This document shows, piece after piece, positions 1 to 11,101 of a DNA stretch of 64,000 nucleotides; positions within the stretch are counted from its first letter, which is position 1, and every line of letters begins with the position of its first letter. The notes under the pieces were generated by a model. The model saw only the letters and a list, made by a program, of their open reading frames with translations. It was not told the DNA's origin and did not search any database. Source of the DNA: Pseudisothecium myosuroides (taxonomy: Eukaryota > Streptophyta > Bryopsida > Hypnales > Lembophyllaceae); contig OX637294.1 of assembly GCA_951799445.1 (NCBI GenBank), positions 23,523,452 to 23,587,451 on the forward strand, in the 5' to 3' direction. Both the position numbers and the translations under genes were made by a program.

Positions 1-3
1 GCA

Positions 4-1540
4 ATGGTGACCAACCGCGCCTTCGCCCTGGACGTGTCCCAGCCGGGCGCAGCTGCCATGGCGCTCGACCAGGACTGGCACGCCCTCGGCGACGCCCTCT
101 CCACGCTGGGCGGACACCTCGCGGACTCCATACACCTGGACGCCTCGCTCGGGGGACTCCTCAGATGGCTCGCCGTCTTCGCAGCCATGTAGGGCAGGGA
201 CCGAGACCGAGACTCTTCACTCGCATGCGGATTTTTTTGGCATTCATTTTAATTTCGGGGGAGTTTGGATGGCGATTTACAATGTCGGGTGTGGAGGAAT
301 TTGTTGTGGTGTTGGGAACTGGTGATGGGGGTCTGGGTGGGGAATTGGTGATGGAGGACTCTTGTGGCTGTGTTTTTGGTGGGGGTTGGGTGTGGATTTT
401 AAAAATTTCTGCTTTGGTGGTTTGGATATGAAGATGGTGGCCCGCGATGGTGGCCCGCGGTGTGGATGTCGGTGGAGGATGTTGTTGCGAGGTTGGGAAC
501 TGGTTGATGGGGGGCTGCGTTGGGTGTTTGGTGATAGAGGAATCCTGTTGCGGTGTTTTTGTGTGGGAATGGTAGTGGATTTTGTTTTGTTTTGTTTGGG
601 AATTTTTAGTTTGGGTGCGGCGATTTTTGGAGGGTTGGTTTCATGATGAGTTGTGAAGTAGTGAGTTGGTGGTGAAGATTCTGTTTTGGATTGTTTTGTT
701 GGTGGTATGTGCTGATGGTGTTTGTTGTGGTGTTTCTGTGCAGCTACTTGATAGTCTTGGACAAGACCAACTGGAGGACGAATTTGTTGACTGCTATCCT
801 GGTACCGTACCTCGCGTTACAACTCCCGGAGCCTTTCTTTGGCTACTTGAGGTGCGAAATTCACCCACATTGAACCACCTTTGGAAATGAGATCTCTTGT
901 GTTTCGAATTTTGGGCACTTCTTGCATTTATTTCAACGGCGGGGTCCAAAGCCACGCAGTGGTGTAATTTCATGTCTCGATCGGCATTTTTTCCATGGTT
1001 CGTCTCTAATGGTAGCTTGTATTTGCAGGGGAGAAATCGGTTTATGGATCGCTTTCATTGCGGTGGTGATCCGCCTATTCTTCGCTCAGAAGTTTCCCGA
1101 TCTCATTCACGGTAAGCCTCAACTTAAGATTACAGCATGCGATTTTTTTCTCGTATTCTATTTCCAGTGTGGCTATGGCGTCCATGTTTACGGGATTCTG
1201 CTTTTTGTACTTCAGTTTTCCTCATCACGGCATCCAACATTTTTTCTAATTCCAGCATGGCTCTGGCTTCCATGCTCGTGCTTTTGTAGGTGACTTGGAG
1301 ATCCCGGTGGCCTTCATCCTGCTCATCGTCACGGCCCCCCACATCATCGTCCACACCAGACATCACTGGGTCTCCGAGCTCGTCTGTCTCCTCATCGGTG
1401 CCTATTTGCTGTTCGAGCACATAAGCCACGAAGGTGGATTCCGTCGTGCCTTTTCTGAGACCCATGGCGGTCTGCACACCGTTGGTATCCTGCTCTTGTT
1501 CGTGGCGCCCGCCTATGCTATCATCAAGCATCTCACCTAG
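4..1540 (+). CDS. COR413-type cold-regulated multispanning membrane protein
   Basis: Four exons join in phase at GT-AG sites: 4-188, 744-851, 1029-1111 and 1290-1540, giving 208 residues. The protein is strongly hydrophobic with several membrane segments. It shows the order typical of COR413 proteins: LDKTNWRTNLLT, then RLFFAQKFPDL, then a hydrophobic stretch ending in APH, then LLIGAYLLFEHI followed by GGFR, and a hydrophobic C-terminus. COR413 proteins are plant membrane proteins (plasma-membrane and plastid inner-envelope types) induced by cold and stress; their biochemical activity is not well defined. The sequence between TNW and GGFR looks closer to the plasma-membrane type, which is inference. 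The ATG at position 4 gives an N-terminus of ordinary length, but the window begins three bases upstream, so an earlier start cannot be excluded. The promoter is outside the window. Confidence 0.88.
189..743 (+). other. First intron of the COR413 gene, G/T-rich
   Basis: This intron begins GTAGGG and ends TGTGCAG. It is strongly biased to G and T on the coding strand, with many TTTGG, GTTGG and GGTGG runs, unlike the AT-rich intergenic DNA. No coding potential or known element was recognised inside it. Confidence 0.7.
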
Positions 1541-2480
1541 ACTTCACAGGTGCATTGTGAATCTGTTTTGTATAGGAAGGTAGCATTTGTAGCTGTGCTC
1601 ATATTTGTACATGCCTGCAAATGATACCAGCAGATCTGACTTGGTATATATAAGTGTTCTGCTTGTGGAACTTTCAGCACGCGTGATGTCTCTGGTTCTC
1701 CTCTTTCATTTCAACTCCACTTCCATCCACTGTTGCATCTTCACAGGTGCATTGGGAATCTTTATATCTAGGAAGGTAGCTTGTGTAGCGTGCAACATTT
1801 CGGGCATGTCTCCGGATGATACCAGCATCTTGTTTATGATTCTGCTTCGGAATACATGTAAATATTCTGTTCATGGGGAATTTTCAACAGATGGTATGAT
1901 TGTCCTGTTTCGTTTCAACTTCATTTCTCAGTGACTGTGAATCTGTGATCCTCCTGGAACTGGTTCGTGGAATGTTTGTTGTAAATGTGGCGATTGACAG
2001 AGAATTTGCTTTTAAGGATGCTTTGCTGTGGGAAATTGGGAACTGTAGACTTCATTTTTTCTCTGTAACGGTGATTCTCTTGGAATAACTGAAGGGTGTG
2101 TCAGTAATCTGAACATGTTTTTTGACACAGAATTTGTGTGTTGTAATGCCTTGGTGGAAGCTTCCAATCGGGCATCGCATTTGTTATCGCACTTTCTCAT
2201 TCGTACTTTTATTATACTTTTGGAAAGCTGCTGGAAAATGCGTTATTATTGTCCCAATTGTCAGACTTGCGTGTAGGAGTGTGGAACTGTGGATGTTGTT
2301 CATCGAAAAAGAATCATATTTAAGTCATGGAGGGAAAGGTCATACCTGTATCTGGATATAACAGTCTGGCCGCAGAGGCGGAATGGAATATTACAGTCTT
2401 TTTCTGCTGTGGTACAGTGTATCATTCGTTAAGCACTCTTGAGTCTGCTCCCATTACGAAGTAGTCCTCATTATATTGCG
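1541..2480. other. 3' flank of COR413 with an internal duplication
   Basis: No gene is recognised. The first part should include the COR413 3' UTR. A block starting CACAGGTGCATTG at about 1546-1640 recurs in diverged form at about 1744-1830; both copies continue with GGAAGGTAGC and later GATACCAGCA. The rest is mixed-composition DNA without recognisable structure. Confidence 0.6.
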
Positions 2481-2481
2481 T

Positions 2482-2541
2482 AATGTCCCTGTTATCGTGC
2501 TTGGCACCCGTTACGGTGCCAGGCACGATAACAGGAACATT
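2482..2541. repeat. Near-perfect short hairpin
   Basis: The left arm CCTGTTATCGTGC then TGGCACC pairs with GGTGCCA then GCACGATAACAGG, leaving a loop of a few bases around CGTTAC. The outer bases also pair with one mismatch. The core spans 2488-2535. It could be a very short foldback element. It lies about 950 bases past the COR413 stop and so is unlikely to be its terminator. Confidence 0.7.
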
Positions 2542-2588
2542 ATAGTGCCTGGCACTGTAATCGGCATATGGGCCTCGTGCTTAACGAT

Positions 2589-2714
2589 GTGGGAGGGCCC
2601 CTCCCTCAGGCCTCCCTGGCTGTGAGGACCCTGCCCCTCAGGCTCGGGCTCCCGCCCTCACCTTCGCGGCAGTGCCCTCACAGCCCGGGAAGCCTTCGGG
2701 AGGGGGCCTCCCAC
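2589..2714. mobile_element. GC-rich foldback (MITE-like) element
   Basis: A GC-rich island of 126 bases lies in AT-rich DNA. Its ends are inverted copies: GTGGGAGGGCCCCTCC at the left and GGAGGGGGCCTCCCAC at the right. The inverted similarity continues inward for about 50 bases (CTGTGAGG matched by its complement). No convincing target duplication was seen. It resembles a small MITE or the collapsed ends of a larger element. Confidence 0.55.
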
Positions 2715-2831
2715 TATACAATATTCCTCGTGATCTTAGGAGACTCACTTTCTAAAATTTTAAAATCGTCGGAGAGTGCTGGTCATGTACAAAAAATAGT
2801 AAAAGATTTCACCTCAGCCCATTGATTTTAT

Positions 2832-3617
2832 CCCCTAAAGTCCCAAAGTCTTCTTCCTCTCAAAAACCACTCAAAACTGCCATTTCTATTGGCAAGTGCA
2901 AAACTTTTAAAAAAATCATTTTTTTAGCATATCTAATTGTAGAATCTTGCACTAGACCAGTCTAAAAACATGTATTCATGTTTAAATTGAAGAAAAGAAG
3001 TCTTTTTGCACCTTCCATGACTAGATTTTTTGGCATTGAATCTTCTTAATTAAATTTTTTTGCACTATTGAGTTTGAGGTTTAAATTTTGTATGTTGAAG
3101 ATTCGAATTGAGAGTTGAGGAAAAAAAATTAAAAAATGCACACTTGATTTTTGTTCATTAAAAAATCGTTAAATAGAAGCAGGTCCGAGATTAAACGAAA
3201 CACTAAATTGTTAATAGCTTTAAGATGGAATTGAAACAACATAATCCCAACAACTAGATTGTTCTTGCAAACAAACTTAACCCTAGCAAACAATTTTTGT
3301 GGAAAGATTGTGAAAATTACATTCAAAAATAAATCTCATTAGTCCAAATGGAATGAATCAAAGCTCAAATGTAGGAAAAAATTAGAAATTAAAAAAATTC
3401 ATTTTTTTTTTTTTTTTTGTGCTGCCCAGTGAACTACTTTTTGGACGTAGGGTGGCATAACTTTACTTCCAAGCACCTCTTGAAATAAAAGTTATATTTT
3501 TAGAAAGCTAATGTGACTTCCTATCTTCAAAAAAGTTTAAAAAATCAGTTCAAAATTAAGGTTATATGAGCCTGTCCAAAATCTCAAGTGTCCCCCAACC
3601 ACTTGGGACTTTAGAGG
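2832..3617 (-). mobile_element. TTAA-type MITE, copy G (reverse orientation, TTAT flanks)
   Basis: The left end is CCCCTAAAGTCCCAAAG. The right end, read inward on the minus strand, is CCTCTAAAGTCCCAAG. The flanking tetranucleotides are TTAT on both sides (2828-2831 and 3618-3621). Internal landmarks of the family, including the AAACTGCCATTTCTAT block near the left end, appear in the reverse orientation relative to the copy at 5509-6425. No coding sequence. Confidence 0.65.
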
Positions 3618-3621
3618 TTAT

Positions 3622-5504
3622 TATAATTTTTTGGAAATTAGCCAAAATGCTAAGGGAACCAATGATTGGGAGCAACAAAGGGGAGCAACAAAGGTTAATC
3701 TATAATTACCTTGTATGATACTTACTCTGTATCTTGCATGGGTGGTAATCAGGTGGTATATGGATGATATTTAGGTGATAAGGATGGATGATTTTGGTGT
3801 AGACCATGATGTTGCATAACAAATTTGCTTACTATTCTCAAAGGATCTTGCCTATTATTCCATCCATTTTATTTTTCAAGTCTATAGTCATTTGGCTAAT
3901 ATTTGTGCATAATAACTATCATTGCCTCTTCCTACTTGGAAGAGAGAGATGGTCATTTTTGACCCCTGCAGGTTCAAAGTCTAGTAATGGGTTATCAAGG
4001 ATTTGGGCAAGTTCCTATAATGTCAAATTTTACAAAAAATAAAAATTGAAGGCAAAGAATGAATTAGCTTTGGGGAGATATAGTTTCTATTTCAATTGGT
4101 GATTTTGAAAAAAATTCTTGTAGATTATATTTATCTTTGGATAGACTGAAGCTTTTGTTCATATAATTTGATTAGTAATGCAAAAGTTATAAAGAATCTT
4201 ATTTTGCGTGCAAGTAAGACATCTTGAAAAAATAACATAGTAAATTCGTTTATAAACTAAACTTTCACAATTTTTCAAAACAAAAATGTCTTTAGGGTGT
4301 AGATTATTTTCTACAATACTATCACCATTACCATTACAATTGACATGTTTCAATTTCATTTTAGAACTATTAATGATTTAATTTTGCCGTCCATCTTGTA
4401 CTATTTCTACTTCACATTTTTTTTAAATGAAAATCATTTAATTTTTAATGACCCCTCCTAAGATCCTCAACTCAATCCTCAATCCACTATTAAGATTTAA
4501 ACTTCAAAAATTTGTAGAGAAAAAATTTTAAGTTAAGAGAATTCAAAGCCTAAAAAACTAAAATAATAAGGTTTAGGAAAACTTTTTTTCACTTTGAATA
4601 CTAACATTGTACAATCTACTTGGTCAAAGATTTTGAATTTTTTCCCACACATTCTCATACGCATCTAAAGCAAGATCTACAAGTGGATTTGCAAAAAATA
4701 TATATTTTTCATTGTCAATAGTGTGTTATATTAGAAATGGTTGTTTGGGAGTGATTTTTGATAATACATAATCACAAACTTTTAGGGTCAACAAATGAGT
4801 ATAAAAGTCACAAGAGCAAAATATGTGAAACTCTTTATAAATTAGCATGTCTGTAAAGACTCCAATCACCAGTAAGTTCTTTCATTTGGACTTAAACCCT
4901 TGAAATTAGGTTGGCTTGGCTTAAGTTAACTACTCCTAAAATCATCCAAATGAGTACCAAAGCATGGTCTCTGCTATTAAATTTTCTAGATTTCTATTGG
5001 ATCTTCTTGGCAATTAGATTCTGAAATCTCTTAGCTTATATGGTTTCATCTCCATATGATTAAACAATGAATTTTCAAAGATTTGGTTTTATAGATGTAC
5101 CTAGATTCAACCCAAGATTCTCATGTTTAAAGTGTGTACATTGTAGGCAAGAATATAGATGAGATTTCAGTATTAAGGTCAAAATAAAATGTACTAACCT
5201 ATGTAAATGTTATTTTGGTGATTGGTAATTTATTTTCTTTGAGATAAAAAATTATTGGGTAATGGAGCTATTGATAAATACATTTGTGTATATATATTAA
5301 GCTGCTATTAAACTTTTATATCATGATATCTTTATAATTCAAATTTTATTGAATATTATAGATTGATCTATAATTATATTGTTACTAATATATTTGAAAA
5401 TTGATTATTGTAATCTCTTCTAATGAAACAAGAGCAATAGTAAGATGTAAATTATAGTATAGCCAATAGTAGTTGCAATATTTGAAATAGTCAATTCCAC
5501 AAAT
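3622..5504. other. AT-rich repeat debris with a decayed TTAA-type MITE
   Basis: No gene is recognised. Between about 4040 and 4720 the text follows the internal sequence of the copy at 5509-6425, including a block near CAATCTACTTGGTCAAAGA and a TTCCCACACATTCTCATAC block, so this is a degraded copy without clear ends. At 4975-5160 is a dispersed repeat that also occurs near 21860-22015 and 59415-59610; all three share GTACATT, one variable base, then TAGGCAAGAAT. Confidence 0.5.
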
Positions 5505-5508
5505 TTAA

Positions 5509-6425
5509 CCCCTAAAGGACCATTGTCCGTTCAGGGGACAAATGGGACTTGGGGCAGGTACCTACGGGCTGAAATTTTCTCCTAATTTTTTGAAACTTTT
5601 TGTGAATGTGAAGAATTGAAAGAGGTACGTGGCGGAAAAAAAATTGAAATCGGACCTTCGAGCGAGAAGTTATGCCATTTATTGGAATGCGTGGGGACAG
5701 GGGGCAGCAAAAAAAATTTGCAAAATTTTGAATTTTTTTTTTAAATATTTTTTTTTCTCATAGATTATATTTTTTTTCTATCTGGAAAGCTTTGATTCAT
5801 TTCATTTGACTTTGTTATGAAGAAGTTATGGACATTCTTGTTTTTCGGGTAGTTAGAGCATCTTCTTGAAAAAAATAACTTGTAGGATTCATTTCGAAAT
5901 GCTATTTTTGCAATTTTTCAAAACAAAAAATTCTCATGGTTTAATTTATTTGCTGGAACAATCTCACCATTGGGATTAGTGTATTCTAATTCCATCTAAA
6001 ATATATAAATATTTTAGATTTTCCTTTTATCTCGTACCTACTTCTATTTAACAATTTTTTGAAGATTGAGAATTAAGTTTTTTTGAATTTCTTTTTTTTT
6101 CCTAGACTCTCAACTCAATTTTCCACTATAAAGATTTAAAGCTCAAAACTCTAGTGCAAAAAGTTTAAGTTAAAAATGTTCAAAGTCAAAAATTCAGTCC
6201 CGCAATGTGCTGAAAAACTTGTTTTTTCCACTTTAAACGCAAATATCTTGCAATCTATGCGGTCAAAAATTCTGAAATTTTTTCCACACTTTCTTATATT
6301 AGTTTGGTGTAAGATCCTACGGTTAGATGCGAAAAAAAAACAATTAAATTTTTTTTTACTCTTTGCTATAGAAATGGCAGTTTTGAGTGTTTTTTGGCAG
6401 AAAATAAGCCTCGGAACTTTAGGGG
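5509..6425 (+). mobile_element. TTAA-type MITE, copy A
   Basis: The element is 917 bases long and flanked by TTAA on both sides (5505-5508 and 6426-6429). The ends are CCCCTAAAGGACCATTG and, inverted, CCCCTAAAGTTCC. Internal landmarks shared with the copies at 20586-21501 and 37200-38130 are a GGGGACAAATG block near the start, a TGGAAAGCTTTGATTC block, TCTTGCAATCTATGCGGTC, and GAAATGGCAGTTTTGAGTG near the end. There is no meaningful open frame, so it is non-autonomous. Confidence 0.75.
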
Positions 6426-6429
6426 TTAA

Positions 6430-7006
6430 ACTTTGAATTAAGTATAATACTTCAATTATAAAGTGAAGAACCCAATATTTCCGCAATATATTAAAGTATG
6501 TACCATTGTATTGTCAAGATATTAAAGACCTTTTAATTTTACTATTTTAGAATATGTAAGACTCATTTTTCTAATAATGGGATATACGTGTTCAATTTTT
6601 GATTAATTGCAATGTTTTGAGGCTCTAAATTGTTTCAAAACACTTGTGCCTAGAGCAATGCCAAAATCTTTATCTATATTTAATCTTTAACAAATACACG
6701 CATAGGATTTCTAAGTCATTTTATTGAAGTACATCTTCCTGAAATTTTAGAATAAAAATCATCACTAATTGCAACTTTAATTTGCACAAACTTCCAAAAG
6801 TAGTTGTTTTTAGCCATTTCCAAAGGTGAAGTTTTGTTTCTTAACATTTTTTTGAAAAACTATATAGGTCCCATAATATGTGCAATTAAGTCAATATGTA
6901 GAAAAATTGGTAGAGATTACATGAAAAGAAAAGTTAATCAAAAGAACTTTTGTATTCATCTTTAAAAAAATTTAAAAGGAAAAGGTAATACTTGATGAAA
7001 GGGAAG
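6430..7006. other. AT-rich intergenic DNA
   Basis: No gene, RNA or bounded element was recognised between the TTAA-type copy A and the foldback element that follows. Confidence 0.5.
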
Positions 7007-7586
7007 TGCTAGCATGTGAGCATAGAATCTATGAGCCCACAAGCCTAGGAGTCTATATTATAAACACCTTTTTAGTTACAGGTGTCTATCATCACAAAGT
7101 TTAGACCCTACGATTTGGCAACAATTATCGTGCGGTTATCGTTGTTTCATGGGTTTGTACCATAATCGCACTGACTCAGTGTATTTTTACGCACTGAATC
7201 AGTGCAAAAACAATGAATATCAATAGCATACGGTTTATGTATTTTAACTCTATGATTGCTGTGCAGTTTTGACACAACAATTGTATAGTTAAAGTACATA
7301 AACCGTACGCTATTGATATTCATTGTTTTCGCACTGATTCAGTGCATAAAAATACACTGAGTCAGTGCAATTATGGTACGAACCCATGAAACAACGATAA
7401 CCGCATGATAATTGTTGCCAAATCGTAGGGTCTAAACTTTGTGATGATGTTATAGATACCTATATTATAGATTCTTTCCATGTTATAGTGTATTCATGTT
7501 ATAATCACCTTCAAATGGTTGTAGATATATACCTACAAATGAGTTCAAGGCTCATAGGTTCATGTCTCTAAGCTCATGTGCTAGCA
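7007..7586. mobile_element. Large foldback element
   Basis: The inner part is a long, nearly perfect palindrome: arms of about 175 bases (7088 to about 7263, and about 7271 to 7448) are reverse complements with few mismatches. For example, CATAATCGCACTGACTCAGT on the left matches ACTGAGTCAGTGCAATTATG on the right. Weaker inverted similarity continues outward to TGCTAGCA at both ends, 7007-7014 and 7579-7586. There is no coding sequence. No target duplication could be fixed, so the superfamily is open. Confidence 0.75.
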
Positions 7587-7589
7587 TTG

Positions 7590-9045
7590 TTGAATAGGCA
7601 ACAAGTTACACAACCAAATAAAAATAATCAATATTTTTATAAAATGTATTTATATTTGCCCACTTTGACATTGAAAATTTAAAGAACCTTATAACTTTTG
7701 CAATATTTATTAGAATGATGTAGGATAGAGTTTCACATGAAGATTAGGATTATTAGCATCCATTCTAAAAAATTTATGAAAAAAAAATTCAAAATTACAA
7801 AATCAATAGAGGTTGCTCAAGTTCTCAAAAAGCCCAATGTGGGCTTCTTAGTCAATTTGAAATTAAGAATTCTATTGTAGTACCATCGTGACTATCATTA
7901 AATAATTGATACATTGGATTACAAGCCAAAATATAACAACTATCTAGGTGAATTACTTTTATGCAAAATCCTATTTTAATGAAAGTGTTGTAAATTCAAA
8001 AGCAAAGTCATTGAATACAAAGGAGTATTTCATATTTAGATAGAAAATGTTTTATAAATTTAGATGTACTCTAATAATTCACAGCATAACTAGAATCGAA
8101 ATTCTAGTAACCTCAAGGATCAAATCTATTATAGAATTACTAGAATTTTAATTATACGCCATTGAATATAAACATTGGGTATAAGTGACTAGATTTTAGA
8201 GAACATCAAATATAAAAACTAAATTTCACAAAGCAACACATAGCATAATAAAAGTTGAGAAAAAACTTACAAGCAAAATCATGGAATATGTATTTTATAT
8301 TTTAAAATGTAAGGAGGCTTAGTTTTGAGAATCCTTCTAGAATCCTTCAAAGTTTATTATTGCTTTATTCAAACTATAACGTCCTTCACGACACTTGACA
8401 TGTAATAAACCAACTTCACCCACACTAATCAAAATTTGTAAAAAATTAACATAAATATATTCAAAATATATAATTTTTTTTGAAAATTTGAAAATATTGA
8501 TTTGAAGGGCATTTATAGAATTTTGATGGAATTAATGTCATATGATATTTTTGACTAATATCAAGAATTCATATGTTGCATTTCAATTCATTATTGAATT
8601 CACCATGTACAATTTCTGATACTTTATAATGCCATTAGAAATACTAGCTAAAAACAAATTAATTTTACATTAGTAGATGCATAATGTTTCCCCACTTCAA
8701 ATTGTTTAGAAAAATATTGGTCTACAAATTCTTCTATCTAGTAAGTTCATTCAAATAATAAATATTATTAAATTAGACTTTATCCACCCATTTTTGAATT
8801 TATTTAAATTAAATTAAAATTTTAAAAGATTTTTTTTTCTAATACAGGCAATTCTTGCATTCTATTTAGTTCATCAAAGCTCTTATTTTATTAATTTTGT
8901 TTTTATTTTAAGCTCTTATCAATTAATAATTATTCTTTTTAATTATAATAATTTTTTACTTCTTTTGGAATGGTGTCACCATCACCATTTGTTTTGAACC
9001 ACAAAGGAATGACCATGTTAGTAGATGCAAAGGCAAAGTCACGAT
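7590..9045. other. AT-rich intergenic DNA, nothing recognised
   Basis: Very AT-rich sequence with stops in all frames. I see no gene, RNA or element with definable ends. Confidence 0.5.
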
Positions 9046-9047
9046 CA

Positions 9048-9560
9048 TCATGTTATATATAATTTTAATATTTTTTTTAATGAAACACATGGACAATTTT
9101 CATTGAATGACAAAAGGGTACATAGAACCAAAGGATGAAATCCTCGGCAGGGCATCTTAAGAAGAGTAAGGTTCCAGCTTATTATAAGGTGAGATCTCTC
9201 TCCAAAGAAGTCCAATTGGAGGCAGATGTTGTCAAACCTCTTGAAGAAGATTCCCTCCTTGTCATGGTATAAGCCGCAAAGCTTTGTGGTCTTGAAGCAG
9301 ACTACCCTCGCATCATCCACAATTGATCCCATAGCACCTATTCAAGTTTCTGAGTTGGTCACTGATTGTTATTGAAGCAAATCCCATTGCGGTCTAACCA
9401 TATTGTCTAGATCACTAAGCCTCTAAAGAATGACAACAGTGTAGTCCCGTACTTCAGTCTCCGTGGAAGTTTTGAGCCAAAGGATGCATTGCTACCACGT
9501 AAGGGATGGCCAATGTTTAGCACTTGGTGGAATCTAAAGTGCTGTGTATAACACTAATAA
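9048..9560 (-). pseudogene. Probable LINE (non-LTR retrotransposon) 3' remnant
   Basis: On the minus strand, frames in 9350-9560 read like the region past the reverse transcriptase of plant LINEs, including LSFFRGLVI then a stop then TIWLDRNGICFN; functional relatives have W-T-I-W-x-x-R-N here. The adjacent 94-residue open frame (9048-9332) runs in the same direction and is probably the next part. The reading frame is broken. The family call rests on this one motif, so a different retroelement is possible. Confidence 0.45.
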
Positions 9561-10088
9561 CGCAATGGTGTTAAATTCCATGCATGACCAGTTTTTATTC
9601 AATGATGAAATTGATGCAAGTTTGTTTCATCAAAGCTGAACTGACAAGTAGTGCAAAGGGTAGAGATGGTCGGATTAGCTACCTTGCAAAATAATAAACC
9701 GACCAGATGAAACCCTTGTCTTTTTGAGGCCGCACTTTGTTCCAAACCTTGTTCCAATTGTATATATTTGTTTCATTCACTAACAATACTCCTAGATTTG
9801 TTTTCAATGCTAAATATGTTTTATCACCTTTTTCCACCAAGGTGTATAAAAAAAATTATAGCCAAGTGGTGTACCCCTTTTGCACATTTTTGCTTAAATC
9901 TTTGTACAAATATATATTATTTTCCTCGATTTCATTAAATTGGTCATAAAGAACGACGCTTTTTTTAATGATACAAGAATTGTTTGGGATGAAAAATAAA
10001 GAATATGGACAAAACATTTGCCTAAAGCACTATGCATCATCCAAAATATAGATGTCATCACGCTTAAGGTTAATTAAAAACAACATAT
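9561..10088. other. AT-rich intergenic DNA, nothing recognised
   Basis: No gene or bounded element seen. Sequence related to the TTAA-type copy F begins immediately after this stretch. Confidence 0.45.
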
Positions 10089-10640
10089 ACACCTAAATGC
10101 CCAAGGCCTTTTTTGATCTTTTTGGAATTTATTCAAAACTAAACAAAAAGCTCAAGTTATGATAAATTTAATCCATTTAAAAAAAATTTAAATTGTACAA
10201 AATCGAAAGTATACTTGTTATAGATCACATATTTAGGAAAAGAAAACACAACAATATCACTTATGGATTGAAAGATTGTAATGTTTGATCAAGGGGGTGT
10301 TAAAACTATGAAAGTAGATTCTTTCAATCCTCTTTTTACATGTCAAATCAAAATTGAGGTCATCAAAATAATGAGGTTAAAGGACACAACATGCACAACC
10401 ATAATCAATTTACAACTTACTTCTTAACATTTATTCTACAATTTTAAAAATAAATTTCCAATGTGATTTCCCGTCTTTGAGGCTCACTTCCAACGGAATC
10501 TCTAACACTCACAAGTCAATATTCACAATGGACATCCTTGCTCAAAAACACCATGAACATTATTTTTTCAAAATCGGATTTTTGATGCTTAAATCCAACC
10601 AGTAAGGTTATGCCTGATAATATGAGGAAACCTCCAAACC
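10089..10640 (+). mobile_element. Truncated copy of TTAA-type MITE F
   Basis: The sequence starts ACCTAAATGCCCAAGGCC and follows the nested copy at 33519-34147 with substitutions (ATCACATATTTAGGAAA, then TATCACTTATGGATTGAAAG, and a CAACACTCACAAGTCAA-like block). The first base of the terminal motif is altered and the 3' terminal repeat is not found, so it is a degenerate, one-ended copy. Confidence 0.55.
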
Positions 10641-11101
10641 ATTGTTGCGCAACCTCTAAATTGCTGTAGAACAGTAAAACTTTGCGAATTCACAGCAATA
10701 GGAATAAGTAATTACAACGCTAACGAACCGAAAGCTCACTTCAAGGAATCCCTTGGAAGTAGTACAAAATCACTGAAACTTCTCAATCAATGGTTACTCT
10801 ACCCGTAGTCCAGATCGAATAATCACTTTGAGTCCTCAGACACCGGTAATTCCACCCTACAAAAACCTGAAGCACAGTACAGTACAAGGCAATGTAGGAG
10901 GATGTGGCCCAATTAAGCAAGATCCACGAGACTGCAGAAGGCATGTTCATTCCACCTATGTGCAGCCTAAGTTATACCTGCTCGAATTTACAACCTGAGT
11001 ACCTGAAACACCCTGAACCAGAGATCGATCAGAAACTGTCATGGAGGTGCCTGGGATAATAAATCAGTAGCTTAGTTGCAACTGAGTGAAGCTAGTTTAA
11101 G
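10641..11101. other. 3' flank of the J-domain/ferredoxin gene
   Basis: Less AT-rich than the DNA to its left and directly downstream of the minus-strand gene that ends at 11102. It probably contains that gene's 3' UTR. No coding frame is recognised. Confidence 0.5.

Noticed and set aside
5505..6429. TTAA-flanked elements as PIF/Harbinger MITEs with a 3-bp TTA duplication
   Set aside because: Not fully excluded, but the ends are symmetric only if the fourth base belongs to the target, and the empty site at 41372-41375 shows a single TTAA; the ends also differ from usual Harbinger ends.
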